64,000 nucleotides of DNA from JACRPH01 sp041665465. GTDB lineage: Archaea; Nanobdellota; Nanobdellia; Woesearchaeales; GW2011-AR9. The notes under the pieces were generated by a model. It saw nothing but the letters and a program-made list of their open reading frames with translations, searched no databases and was not told the origin of the DNA. The DNA lies in assembly GCA_041665465.1 (NCBI GenBank), contig JBAYIU010000001.1, forward strand, positions 1,054,001 through 1,118,000, written 5' to 3'. Both the position numbers and the translations under genes were made by a program. Below are positions 24,580 to 32,475 of this stretch, piece by piece (position 1 is the first letter of the stretch; every line of letters starts with the position of its first letter).

Positions 24580-25134
24580 TTAGCATAACTTCAGGAAATT
24601 ACTTAATAATTTTCTTCCATTTGTTCCGGAGTATTCTGGATGAAACTGAACTCCGTAAATGTTCTTCTTTTTATGTTTCATAGTTTCATTATTGCATGAA
24701 CTGGATTTGGCTAGCAAGTGAAATCCTTTTGGTAAAGTTATATATTCAGAATGCTCTTCTCGGAATAGTGGATGGTCCTTAACATTTGCAAACAACTTGT
24801 TCTTACTAATAATCTCAATCTTTTCTTTTTTCTTAATCAACTTATCCCTTTTAATCTTAGATCCGTACAATAAACCAATGATTTGGTGTCCAAGGCAAAT
24901 CCCCAAAATAGGTACTTTAACCTTCTTCACAAACAGGAACAGTTTAAGATATTCCTTTAAATCAACTTTAGTTAAAAGAGTAGGAGAACCAGAAATAATC
25001 ACTCCTGTAAATTTACTTAAATCTGAATTAAATAAATTCTTCAACTCAATCGTTTTGTGTGAGTAACCTAATTGATCCAGATTATTTTTAATCTTTCTCA
25101 ACCAAGAAGTTCCACAATCAATAATTCCGATCAT
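24580..25134 (-). CDS. guaA: Class I glutamine amidotransferase, GMP synthase subunit A-like
   Basis: A stand-alone glutaminase domain that supplies ammonia to a partner. The start MIGIIDCGTSW, the GVIISGSPTLL strand, the nucleophile elbow GICLGHQ (cysteine at about residue 79) and the catalytic YGVQFHPEYSGT at the end are all present. The length of 184 aa fits archaeal GMP synthase subunit A, which is encoded apart from the ATP pyrophosphatase subunit. No subunit B lies nearby, so another amidotransferase role is possible. Confidence 0.8.
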   Translation of the reverse strand: MIGIIDCGTSWLRKIKNNLDQLGYSHKTIELKNLFNSDLSKFTGVIISGSPTLLTKVDLKEYLKLFLFVKKVKVPILGICLGHQIIGLLYGSKIKRDKLIKKKEKIEIISKNKLFANVKDHPLFREEHSEYITLPKGFHLLAKSSSCNNETMKHKKKNIYGVQFHPEYSGTNGRKLLSNFLKLC

Positions 25135-25177
25135 ATCCCAACTAGTTAAGTTCGGAATAAAAACGTTTCGAAAGTTC

Positions 25178-28100
25178 TTATATCTTCAGACTAGTAATCT
25201 TACTAATCCCTTCTTCGTTCATACTTACTCCGAACAAAGTGTCTGCTTCAGAAATCAGAGAATCATTATGAGAGATAACTATGTACTGGGCTTCATTGGA
25301 ATAACTCCTGATAAGTTTAGCTAAGGTTTCAGAGTTATGCTTATCTAGGGCTGCATCGATCTCATCTAAAATATAGAATGACGCAGGTTGATATTCTTGG
25401 ATGGCAAAAATAAATGATAATGCCGTTAAGGTCTTTTCTCCACCGGATAAGGATTTAATATCCATAAACCGGTTTCCAGTAAGTTTAACTTTAATACTTA
25501 ATCCATCTTCAAAGATGTTTTCGGGATTTTCTAATTGTAAGTAAGCTTTTCCCTTTTTGAACAGGCTGGTAAAGATTCGTTGGAAATTCTCGTTAGCTCT
25601 ATCAAAGGTTTTCATGAAATGACCTGTCTTTTTACTTTCGATTTCGTTCATCAAGGTCATGATGTCAATCTTCTCTTTATCTAAACTATCTTTCTTCTCT
25701 ATCAATTCGTTATACTCTTTTTCTACCTGCTCATAAATCTCTAACGCTTTCATGTTAACTGCAGACATCTGTGCCAAAGTAACTTCAAATTTAGCAATCT
25801 CTTCTTGTAATTGTTCTGTAGTACGATCTTTGAGCAGTTCTACGTTTTCATATCGGCTCATCTCTTCTTGCAATCCTGACAGTTTCGCTTTAATCTCGGC
25901 ATTCTTTAAAGAAATAAAGTTTATTTCTCTTTCATTATTACGAATCTTCTCTCTTACACTCTCAACTTCAGTTTCTTTAGCATTCACTTCTTGACTTAAC
26001 TTTTCACGTTGATTGAACAGATCTTTATACTTGGAATAGAATTCTTTACTAGCTTTTTCTTTAATAGTCAACTCTTTTTCTTCTAAGTCAATCTTCTCTC
26101 CCAACTTCTTAATCTCGACATTAAACTGAGCTTCTTCTTTATCATGCTGTTTTAAGATTTCTCTGATTTTCTCAATTTCTGGTCCGAATAACTGGGCTTC
26201 TTGTGCAGATATGTTTTTCAACTCATTCTCTAAACGAACCCACTCTTCACGAGCTTTTTGTTTAGATTCTTCAAAAGCAGTTAATTGTGCAAGTAAACGG
26301 GGATTTCTTAATTCGCTTACTTCTGAACGTAAAGTTTGTTTAGTGGTCTTCAAATCAGCCAAATCTCTATTAATGGTAGTGATGTCGCGTTGAATCTTAA
26401 CCAATTCGTTATCTACTTCAGTTAAACGTTTTTGGAATTCTTTCTTGGTCTCTCCATTAACATCTAAATCGCTGGTTTCTAAATGTAACGTTTTCTCTAA
26501 CTTGATAATGTCAGCTTCCAACTCTGATTTCTTTAACCTTAACGAAGAAATCTCTTTTTCATTGCCTTCTCTCTTAATCTCAACATTAGCGATAACCCCT
26601 TCCAATTCAGCAACTTCTGTCTCTCCTCGTTCTAATTCATCTAAAGAATCTTTCTCTTGGAAACCTAAGGCAGACTTTCTAGCGATAAAACCACCTTTCA
26701 TCACTCCACTGGATTCGGCTACATCACCTTCTAGGGTGACCATCTTTACTCGTCCGATGCCCACTTTAACTGTAGTGTCTACGTTATCTACTACTAAGGT
26801 GTTTCCAAACACATACCCGAAGGCTTTTTGATAAGCTGACTTGAATGAGATCAGATTAAGAGCGAAATCGTGAACTCCGGGAAGTTTAGCTAGTTTACGG
26901 TCTTCTGCACCAATTTCCATGGTTTTAATCTTATTTAAGGGGATGAATGACGCTGAACCTAAACGATTACTTCTTAAAAATTTAATACATTCTGCAGCAA
27001 CATTCTCGTCATCCACTACAATGTTCTGCATCCTATTTCCGGCAGCACTCTCTAAAGCCAAAGCATACTTTTTGTTGACTTGTCCTAGTTCTGCTACCGT
27101 TCCATGTACTCCTCTGAACTTCTTTTTATTCTCTAGTATACTAGCCAGAGCCTTATTACTCATCAGCTCAGCTTGCATGGATAAAGATTTAGCGTTAAGT
27201 TTAGCTTGTCTTTCTTGTAATTCTACCAACTTCTTACGAGCGTTAGACAATTGTGATGCAAAACCACTATCTTGATCTAAGCAGGAGTTTAATCTTAAAG
27301 CAGCAGACTTAAAATCTGTTTTCTTTTGCTGCAAATCTTTAATCTGGTCTTTATTCTGTTGTTCGATCTCTTTGACTTTCTTAATCTTTTCATCAATACC
27401 TTGGACATGATATTCTAATCTGTCCTTCTCACGCAATAATTCTTGTTGAGTTTGGCGAATCTGTTGTACTTCTTCTTGTTTCTGTTCTATTAATTTATCT
27501 TTATCTTCAATCTCTTTGTCAAGATCTTGAGAAGTTTCAATCTTGTTCTTCTTCTTGAATTCTCCAATACTCTTCTCTAAATCTTTAATCTCTTGTTCTT
27601 TCTGAGCAATCTTCTGTTCAATCTCTTTCTTGTCTTGTTTAGAAGCAGAAGTCTTCTCGGTCAGTTCTTGAATCTCTTGTTGAAAAGAATCTTTTCTCTG
27701 CTGAATCTTGTTAATCTCATCCTTTAAAGTAGAAATACGGGTCTTGTCTCGAGCTAGACTTACTTTGAGATCTTCAATCTCTTTATGTACTGCCAACTGT
27801 TCTTTCTCTCCCTGATTCTCAATCTCTTGATTAATCTTATTGATCTTTTCTTTATTTTCGTTAACTCTTTCTTTAAGTTTAGCGGTTTCTTTCTCTGCGG
27901 CAGTAATCTTTTCTTGGAACTTGCTAATCTCTGTATCGTATTGTTGGCGAGCTTGATCTTTCTCTTGTACTAATAGGTGTACCCTAGTAGCTTTATAAGA
28001 ATCAATCTTATTCTTAACTTCTTTAAACTTAAGAGCTTGATCACGATCTTTTTTCAGTTCTTTTAAATGGGTCTTTCTTTCTTGCAGAATAAGGGTGGCA

Positions 28101-28672
28101 TTGTTTAACTTTTCATCTACTCGATTTAATTCTAACATAGCTTTATGCTTCTTGTCTTCATAGATAGATACATCACTTATCTCTTCAATGATCTTTCTTC
28201 TTTCTAGGGGAGACATATCTACAAAACGCATAATATCCCCTTGTAGAATAATATTATATCCTTCAGGATTGATACGTGCGGCAGACATTAAGTCCAATAC
28301 TTCAGTACGAGTTCTCTTCTTGCCATTAATACGATATACACTATTTCCATCATTACTGATGGTTCGGTTAAGAACAACTTCATCAGAATCTACCGGGAAA
28401 ACTTTACTTTGGTTACAGAAAGCAATCTCTACACTTGCTTCTCCGGCTGCTTTCTTATTCTTCCCCCCATTAAAAACTAAATTAGAGGCTTTCTCTACTC
28501 GCATAGATTTAGCAGAAAGTCTGCCCAGAACGAAACAAATAGCATCTCCGATATTACTTTTACCGCTACCATTAGGGCCGAGAATACAATTAAAGCTCCC
28601 ATCAAAAGGAATTTCCGTCTTATGGGCAAAACTCTTAAACCCATGAATGTTTATCCGGTTTATCTTAGTCAT
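25178..28672 (-). CDS. smc: Chromosome segregation protein SMC
   Basis: A 1164-aa SMC ATPase that compacts and segregates the chromosome. The Walker A motif GPNGSGKSN is at about residues 33-41. Long coiled coils (about 165-480 and 670-1010) flank a globular hinge (about 500-660). The C-terminal head has the ABC signature LSGGEKTLTALSF (about 1070) and Walker B YILDEIDAALD. The length is normal. No ScpA or ScpB gene is adjacent. It is divergent from rpoE, with about 210 bases between them. Confidence 0.98.
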   Translation of the reverse strand: MTKINRINIHGFKSFAHKTEIPFDGSFNCILGPNGSGKSNIGDAICFVLGRLSAKSMRVEKASNLVFNGGKNKKAAGEASVEIAFCNQSKVFPVDSDEVVLNRTISNDGNSVYRINGKKRTRTEVLDLMSAARINPEGYNIILQGDIMRFVDMSPLERRKIIEEISDVSIYEDKKHKAMLELNRVDEKLNNATLILQERKTHLKELKKDRDQALKFKEVKNKIDSYKATRVHLLVQEKDQARQQYDTEISKFQEKITAAEKETAKLKERVNENKEKINKINQEIENQGEKEQLAVHKEIEDLKVSLARDKTRISTLKDEINKIQQRKDSFQQEIQELTEKTSASKQDKKEIEQKIAQKEQEIKDLEKSIGEFKKKNKIETSQDLDKEIEDKDKLIEQKQEEVQQIRQTQQELLREKDRLEYHVQGIDEKIKKVKEIEQQNKDQIKDLQQKKTDFKSAALRLNSCLDQDSGFASQLSNARKKLVELQERQAKLNAKSLSMQAELMSNKALASILENKKKFRGVHGTVAELGQVNKKYALALESAAGNRMQNIVVDDENVAAECIKFLRSNRLGSASFIPLNKIKTMEIGAEDRKLAKLPGVHDFALNLISFKSAYQKAFGYVFGNTLVVDNVDTTVKVGIGRVKMVTLEGDVAESSGVMKGGFIARKSALGFQEKDSLDELERGETEVAELEGVIANVEIKREGNEKEISSLRLKKSELEADIIKLEKTLHLETSDLDVNGETKKEFQKRLTEVDNELVKIQRDITTINRDLADLKTTKQTLRSEVSELRNPRLLAQLTAFEESKQKAREEWVRLENELKNISAQEAQLFGPEIEKIREILKQHDKEEAQFNVEIKKLGEKIDLEEKELTIKEKASKEFYSKYKDLFNQREKLSQEVNAKETEVESVREKIRNNEREINFISLKNAEIKAKLSGLQEEMSRYENVELLKDRTTEQLQEEIAKFEVTLAQMSAVNMKALEIYEQVEKEYNELIEKKDSLDKEKIDIMTLMNEIESKKTGHFMKTFDRANENFQRIFTSLFKKGKAYLQLENPENIFEDGLSIKVKLTGNRFMDIKSLSGGEKTLTALSFIFAIQEYQPASFYILDEIDAALDKHNSETLAKLIRSYSNEAQYIVISHNDSLISEADTLFGVSMNEEGISKITSLKI

Positions 28673-28815
28673 AATCCCTATCTTCTCTTTTAGTGCATTT
28701 GATGTTTTACTGGTGGTTTATAAAAATTGCTATTTTTCAGGATATCTTTTAAAGGCAAATGGAGAATATTTTTACTTACTCTTCAATATTTAAAGGACAT
28801 AATTGCCTGAATTAA

Positions 28816-28828
28816 GCTCAAATTGAGC
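28816..28828. repeat. 13-bp palindrome between smc and rpoE
   Basis: GCTCAAATTGAGC is a perfect inverted repeat with 6-bp arms, located 30 nt upstream of the rpoE TATA box and about 145 nt upstream of smc. It could be a binding site for a regulator of either gene. Confidence 0.45.
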
Positions 28829-28851
28829 CTTTGCACTTAACTCTAACGAAA

Positions 28852-28866
28852 TCTTTATAAATAAAG
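28852..28866 (+). promoter_or_regulatory. TATA box of the rpoE operon
   Basis: TCTTTATAAATAAAG is centred about 27 nt before the rpoE ATG at 28886, giving a leaderless first gene. The same CTTTATAAATAA core occurs before rpl7ae, EF-1A and rps10. Confidence 0.65.
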
Positions 28867-28885
28867 GTCCAAAATTAAGCTTAAA

Positions 28886-29446
28886 ATGTTCTACCGTATC
28901 AAAGTAAAGGATTACATCAGGGTGCCTCCAGCTATGTTTAATTTAAACAAGCGAGAGTCCGTATTACAAAACGTAAAAAGCACTTATGAAAATTATATCT
29001 CCAAAGAACTTGGTTTCGTGGTTAATGTTGTTGATGTTGGAGAAGTTAAAGAAGGAATAATCATTCCTGGCGACGGAGCAGCTTATTATGACACTGAGTT
29101 TGAATTATTAACTTTCAAACCAGAAATGAACGAATTGGTCTTTGGAAGAATTCGTGACATCACCGATTTCGGAGCATTCATGGAGTTAGGTGGAGCAGAA
29201 GGAATGGTACACATCTCCCAAAGTATGGACGATTTTGTTTCCTTCAGTAAAGATAAAGTTTTACAAGGTAAGAAAACCGGTCAGACAGTTAAAGTGGGCG
29301 ATAAATGTAAGGCTCGTATCATTGCTGTAAGTTATAAAGACTTAAACAATCCCAAGATCGGATTAACCATGCGTCAAGAAGGATTAGGAAAATTAGAGTG
29401 GTTAGATCAGTCAGGTAAAGAGCCTAAAAAAGAGGACAAGGAATAA
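28886..29446 (+). CDS. rpoE1: RNA polymerase subunit E' (Rpo7)
   Basis: The archaeal equivalent of eukaryotic Rpb7, forming the stalk with subunit F. It starts MFYRIKVKDYIRVPP, has the N-terminal RNP domain, then an S1 RNA-binding domain with FGRIRDITDFGAFMELGGAEGMVHISQ (about residues 90-116). The length of 186 aa is typical. It is followed one base later by spt4, as in most archaea. Confidence 0.97.
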   Translation: MFYRIKVKDYIRVPPAMFNLNKRESVLQNVKSTYENYISKELGFVVNVVDVGEVKEGIIIPGDGAAYYDTEFELLTFKPEMNELVFGRIRDITDFGAFMELGGAEGMVHISQSMDDFVSFSKDKVLQGKKTGQTVKVGDKCKARIIAVSYKDLNNPKIGLTMRQEGLGKLEWLDQSGKEPKKEDKE

Positions 29447-29447
29447 A

Positions 29448-29636
29448 ATGACTAAAAAGAATGCTTGCAAACACTGTAAGATGTTGATTGAAGGAGAAAA
29501 ATGTCCTAATTGCCATTCCGAAAGTGTTACTGGTAGTTGGCAAGGAAGAGTATTCATTAATGATGTTAATAAGTCTTTAATCGCTGAAAAGATCGGGATT
29601 AAAGTTAAAGGCGAATATGCCATTAAAGTAAGATAA
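29448..29636 (+). CDS. spt4: Transcription elongation factor Spt4 (RpoE'')
   Basis: A 62-aa zinc ribbon protein that pairs with Spt5 to keep the polymerase clamp closed. It shows CKHC and CPNC for zinc and the family stretch SWQGRVFINDV, then GIKVKGEYAIKVR at the end. It begins one base after rpoE and ends 10 bases before the S24e start, the usual archaeal order. Confidence 0.95.
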   Translation: MTKKNACKHCKMLIEGEKCPNCHSESVTGSWQGRVFINDVNKSLIAEKIGIKVKGEYAIKVR

Positions 29637-29646
29637 GGTGGAAAGA

Positions 29647-29967
29647 ATGCAGATTAATATTCAAGAAAAAAAACATAATCTTTTTTTAAAAAGAGTTGAA
29701 GTTAAAGGGAAGGTTACTTTTGAAGCAGCTACTCCCAGCAATGTTCAATTAGCTGAAGTATTAGCAAAAGAAATGCAGGTTAAAGATGCAACTTTAGTGG
29801 TTATCAAACATCTATATACCACTTTCAGTCATCGTGATGCAGCTTTTGAAGCATTGGTTTATGACACTGTTGATGCCAAGAACCATACTGAAAAATTAAC
29901 TTCACAACAACGTAAAAAACTTGCTGAAGCTAGCAAAGCAGCTGCCGCTTCAGCTGAGAGCAAGTAG
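29647..29967 (+). CDS. rps24e: Ribosomal protein eS24
   Basis: A small-subunit protein of archaea and eukaryotes. The N-terminal KKHNLFLKRVEVKGKVTFE and the middle VVIKHLYTTFSHRDAAFEALVYD are typical. A GTG at 29638 would give three more residues, but AAGGTGG there is better read as the Shine-Dalgarno for the ATG at 29647, which gives the expected family start MQINIQEK. The C-terminus is Ala/Lys/Ser-rich. Confidence 0.93.
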   Translation: MQINIQEKKHNLFLKRVEVKGKVTFEAATPSNVQLAEVLAKEMQVKDATLVVIKHLYTTFSHRDAAFEALVYDTVDAKNHTEKLTSQQRKKLAEASKAAAASAESK

Positions 29968-29977
29968 GTGAATTAAG

Positions 29978-30223
29978 ATGGCAGATAAATCTTCTAAATC
30001 TCCAGCAAAAGGTGGAGCTAGTAAAGGCGGAGCAAGTAAGGGTGGAGCAACTAAAGAGGGCAAAAAGGAGAAGCCCTTAGGGACTCTTTATACTATTGCC
30101 GGCGATAAAATTACTCGAAATAATCGTATGTGTCCAAAATGTGGTCCAGGAACTTTCTTAGGAAAACATAAGGACAGATTAGTTTGTGGCAAGTGCCGAT
30201 ATGTTGAGTATACCAAGAATTAG
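29978..30223 (+). CDS. rps27ae: Ribosomal protein eS31 (S27ae)
   Basis: A zinc-binding small-subunit protein. Two CxxC pairs (CPKCGPGTFLGKHKDRLVC, GKCRYVEY) form the ribbon at the C-terminus. The first 30 residues are a low-complexity Lys/Gly/Ala/Ser tail made of SKGGA-like repeats, longer than in most archaea, where the protein is about 50-60 aa. It starts 10 bases after S24e with a GGTGA Shine-Dalgarno, and closes the rpoE operon. Confidence 0.93.
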   Translation: MADKSSKSPAKGGASKGGASKGGATKEGKKEKPLGTLYTIAGDKITRNNRMCPKCGPGTFLGKHKDRLVCGKCRYVEYTKN

Positions 30224-30273
30224 TTTTCTTATTTTTGATTAACTTTTTATATTGATTCATTTTCTATAGGTTT

Positions 30274-30870
30274 ATGTCTCTTGAACAACTCAAACAACAG
30301 TATCACGATTGCAAGAAATGTTCTGAATTGTGTAAATCTCGGTCGCAAGTAGTGTTCGGATCAGGAAATCATAATTCTAAGATTCTTTTCATCGGAGAAG
30401 CTCCCGGTGCTACTGAAGATAAGCAAGGTATTCCTTTTTGCGGGATGTCTGGAAAAATTCTTTCTGAATTGTTGGCACATATCGGAGTAACTCGAGATGA
30501 AGTCTTCATTACTAATACTATTCTTTGTCATCCTCAAGATAATCGGAATCCGGCCAAAGAGGAAGTACAAAACTGCCGAGAAAGGTTAGATAAAATGATT
30601 GAGATCATGCAGCCAAAAGTGATTGTAACTATCGGCAATTTTGCTACGGAAAGAATTCTGAACAAAACGGGGATAACTACTTTGCGTGGAAAGGTTTATC
30701 CTACTATTATTAATAATAAGGAAGTTAAGGTAGTTCCAGTAATTCATCCGGCGGGTTATTTATATTCTGGCAGGAATCCAGAGATGTTGAAGCAGATGAA
30801 AGCTGACTTTGAAGCCATTGCTAAAGTGATTGATGATAAGAAACAGCAGAAGAGTTTAGTAGAGTTTTAA
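30274..30870 (+). CDS. Uracil-DNA glycosylase, family 4 type
   Basis: Removes uracil from DNA to begin base-excision repair. The N-terminal cysteines CKKC (residues 13 and 16) with two further cysteines (about 86 and 102) are the usual [4Fe-4S] ligands of thermophile-type (family 4) enzymes. The catalytic region GEAPGATEDKQGIPFCG is at about residues 37-54 and the late HPAGYL motif near 161. The length of 198 aa is normal. A TATA-like TTTTTATATTG (about 30242-30252) precedes it, with no Shine-Dalgarno. Confidence 0.93.
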   Translation: MSLEQLKQQYHDCKKCSELCKSRSQVVFGSGNHNSKILFIGEAPGATEDKQGIPFCGMSGKILSELLAHIGVTRDEVFITNTILCHPQDNRNPAKEEVQNCRERLDKMIEIMQPKVIVTIGNFATERILNKTGITTLRGKVYPTIINNKEVKVVPVIHPAGYLYSGRNPEMLKQMKADFEAIAKVIDDKKQQKSLVEF

Positions 30871-30880
30871 ATCTCAGTAA

Positions 30881-30894
30881 CCTTTATAAATAAA
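30881..30894 (+). promoter_or_regulatory. TATA box of the rpl7ae operon
   Basis: CCTTTATAAATAAA is centred near 30887, predicting transcription from about 30913. That leaves a leader of about 112 nt before the rpl7ae ATG, long for this genome, where most genes are leaderless or have short leaders. Confidence 0.65.
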
Positions 30895-30912
30895 CTTCTC
30901 TTTTAATGTAAA

Positions 30913-31025
30913 CATGCCAATGAGTTGTTGGTAGACAACGAGGTAATTCATTCTAATGAATGTTACCGACGCCTAGAGAGAACATTCTCAGGCACCGAAA
31001 TTAAAAAACCAAAGAGGGTTACAAA
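30913..31025 (+). promoter_or_regulatory. Structured leader of rpl7ae mRNA
   Basis: Three adjacent hairpins are visible: GTTGT/ACAAC (30924-30928 with 30935-30939), GGTAA/TTACC (30942-30946 with 30963-30967), and GCCT-GAGA/TCTC-AGGC (30971-30979 with 30986-30993, one bulged A). The second stem is flanked on both sides by GA (30940-30941 and 30968-30969), the dinucleotides that form tandem sheared pairs in kink-turns, the RNA target of L7Ae. A six-codon frame starting at ATG 30914 lies at the predicted 5' end. Autoregulation by L7Ae is known in some archaea and is plausible here, but the canonical C-stem of a kink-turn does not form perfectly. Confidence 0.5.
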
Positions 31026-31349
31026 ATGGTTAATGAAGCTAAAGTATTAGAAGTTGTAGAAGTAGCTAGAACTAGTGGAAAGATCAGAAAAGGAGCTAAC
31101 GAAACTACAAAAGCGATTGAAAAAGGCGAAGCCAAATTAGTTGTTTACGCTAGTGATGTGTCTCCAAAAGAGATCGTTATGCACTTACCTCTATTATGTA
31201 AGGATAAAAATATTCCTTGTGTTGCGGTTTCTAAAAAAGAAGACCTTGGTGCAGCTGCTGGTTTGAGCTTAGGCACTGCTGCTGTTGCTGTAGTCAAAGA
31301 AGGAGAAGCTAAAGCTGCTTTAGAAGAAGTATTGAGAAACAAAGAATAA
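31026..31349 (+). CDS. rpl7ae: Ribosomal protein eL8 (L7Ae)
   Basis: Binds kink-turns in rRNA and in guide RNAs of C/D and H/ACA particles and in RNase P. The core GKIRKGANETTKAIEKGEAK (residues 18-37), then LVVYASDVSPKEIVMHLPLLCKD, is the family signature. The length of 107 aa is slightly short because the N-terminus is trimmed. AGAGGG precedes the start. The order L7Ae, S28e, L24e, Ndk is the standard archaeal cluster. Confidence 0.97.
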   Translation: MVNEAKVLEVVEVARTSGKIRKGANETTKAIEKGEAKLVVYASDVSPKEIVMHLPLLCKDKNIPCVAVSKKEDLGAAAGLSLGTAAVAVVKEGEAKAALEEVLRNKE

Positions 31350-31365
31350 AAATAGGTGAATTACC

Positions 31366-31683
31366 ATGGCTAAAAAAATGGTCGGTAAGGACGCCAAGCA
31401 AGAAGCGGCTACCGAGGTTAAAACTGAAAGTGAAATTAGATTCTCTATAGGGATCCCTTCCGAAATTAAAGAAATTGTGGGAAGAGGCGGAACTCGTGGA
31501 GAAATTACTCAAGTAATGTGTGAAGTTCATGAAGGTCGGGACCGAAACAAGGTTATCCGAAGAAACTGTAAGGGTCCAGTTAAAGTTGGCGACATCTTAA
31601 TGTTACTAGAGACTGAAATCGAAGCTCAGAGATTGGGCGGCGGAAGACGCGGTGGCAGCAGCGCTGGTGCTGCTCGCAAGTAG
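31366..31683 (+). CDS. rps28e: Ribosomal protein eS28, extended
   Basis: The core FSIGIPSEIKEIVGRGGTRG followed by ITQVMCEVHEGRDRNKVIRRN and the family ending LLETEIEAQRL is clear. The usual archaeal protein is about 70 aa; this one has 105 because of an N-terminal extension of about 25 residues (MAKKMVGKDAKQEAA...) and a Gly/Arg/Ala-rich tail (GGGRRGGSSAGAARK). GGTGAATTACCATG marks the start. Similar low-complexity tails occur in S24e and S27ae here. Confidence 0.93.
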   Translation: MAKKMVGKDAKQEAATEVKTESEIRFSIGIPSEIKEIVGRGGTRGEITQVMCEVHEGRDRNKVIRRNCKGPVKVGDILMLLETEIEAQRLGGGRRGGSSAGAARK

Positions 31684-31693
31684 GTGAAATAAA

Positions 31694-31963
31694 ATGCCAA
31701 AATGCACATTTTGTGGAACTTCCTTGGAAAGAGGAACAGGTAAAATGTTTGTTTATGTGAGTGGAAAGGTTGTTTATTTCTGCTCTAATAAATGTGAAAA
31801 GAACCTTTTCAAACTGGGCAGAAAACCGTTAAGGGTTAAGTGGACTGAAGCTTATCGTAAAGTTAAGAAGACGGGGATTAAAGCAGAAGCGGAAGATATC
31901 CCTACTCCAAACGTAAATGCTGCAGTAGTAGAAGAAAAGTCCATTAAATCTGCTAAGAAATAG
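31694..31963 (+). CDS. rpl24e: Ribosomal protein eL24
   Basis: A zinc-finger protein of the large subunit. CTFCGTSLERGTGKMFV and FCSNKCEKNLFKLGRKP give the four cysteines, followed by VKWTEAYRK. The length of 89 aa includes a C-terminal extension beyond the usual core of about 65. A GGTGA Shine-Dalgarno overlaps the S28e stop. Confidence 0.95.
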   Translation: MPKCTFCGTSLERGTGKMFVYVSGKVVYFCSNKCEKNLFKLGRKPLRVKWTEAYRKVKKTGIKAEAEDIPTPNVNAAVVEEKSIKSAKK

Positions 31964-31972
31964 AGGTTAAAG

Positions 31973-32461
31973 ATGATCGAACGAACATTAGTCTTAGTAA
32001 AACCCGATGGAGTACAAAGAGGATTAATCGGAAAAATCATCACTCGTTTCGAAGACGTTGGATTAAAGATTATTGCTATGAAAATGGTTTGGGCGGATGA
32101 GACCTTAGCAGCTAAACACTATTTTGATGTCAAAGAAAGGTATGATGAGAGGATTTTCAATAATCTTTCTCAGTATCTTCGTGAAGGGCCCGTTGTAGCA
32201 ATGGTGTTAGAAGGGATTCATGCAGTTAAACAAGTGCGCAAGATGACCGGAAGCACTTATCCTGATGAATCTACTCCTGGAACAATCAGAGGAGACTTTG
32301 CTCATATCAGTAAGGCTTACGCCAACGAAAACAATCGTCGTGTTGGTAACTTGCTCCATTCTTCAGCAAAACTGGAAGAAGCAAAATACGAGATTGGTAT
32401 CTGGTTTAATGATAAAGAAATCCATGCCTACAAAACTGTGCATGAAGATAATGTCAGATAA
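31973..32461 (+). CDS. ndk: Nucleoside diphosphate kinase
   Basis: Transfers phosphate between nucleoside tri- and diphosphates through a phosphohistidine. The start ERTLVLVKPDGVQRGLIGKI, the TPGTIRGDFA loop and the active-site histidine in GNLLHSSAKLEEA (about residue 126) are seen. The common H-[GA]-S-D motif here reads HSSA, a mild variation. The length of 162 aa is typical. It follows L24e as in other archaea. Confidence 0.96.
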   Translation: MIERTLVLVKPDGVQRGLIGKIITRFEDVGLKIIAMKMVWADETLAAKHYFDVKERYDERIFNNLSQYLREGPVVAMVLEGIHAVKQVRKMTGSTYPDESTPGTIRGDFAHISKAYANENNRRVGNLLHSSAKLEEAKYEIGIWFNDKEIHAYKTVHEDNVR

Positions 32462-32475
32462 GAGGTAAAATTAAA

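Noticed and set aside
26445..26831. 128-aa open frame on the plus strand inside smc
   Set aside because: It is the reverse of the smc coding sequence; composition is dominated by Ser/Phe/Leu runs as expected for a shadow frame and there is no Shine-Dalgarno or TATA.
28188..28646. 152-aa open frame opposite the smc N-terminus
   Set aside because: It lies wholly within the smc gene and its translation has no recognisable motif; the SMC Walker A frame explains the sequence.
29978..30080. Possible repeat array from AAAGGTGGAGCTAG-like units
   Set aside because: The repeats are in frame and encode the SKGGA tail of S27ae; they are codon repeats and not a CRISPR or mobile element.
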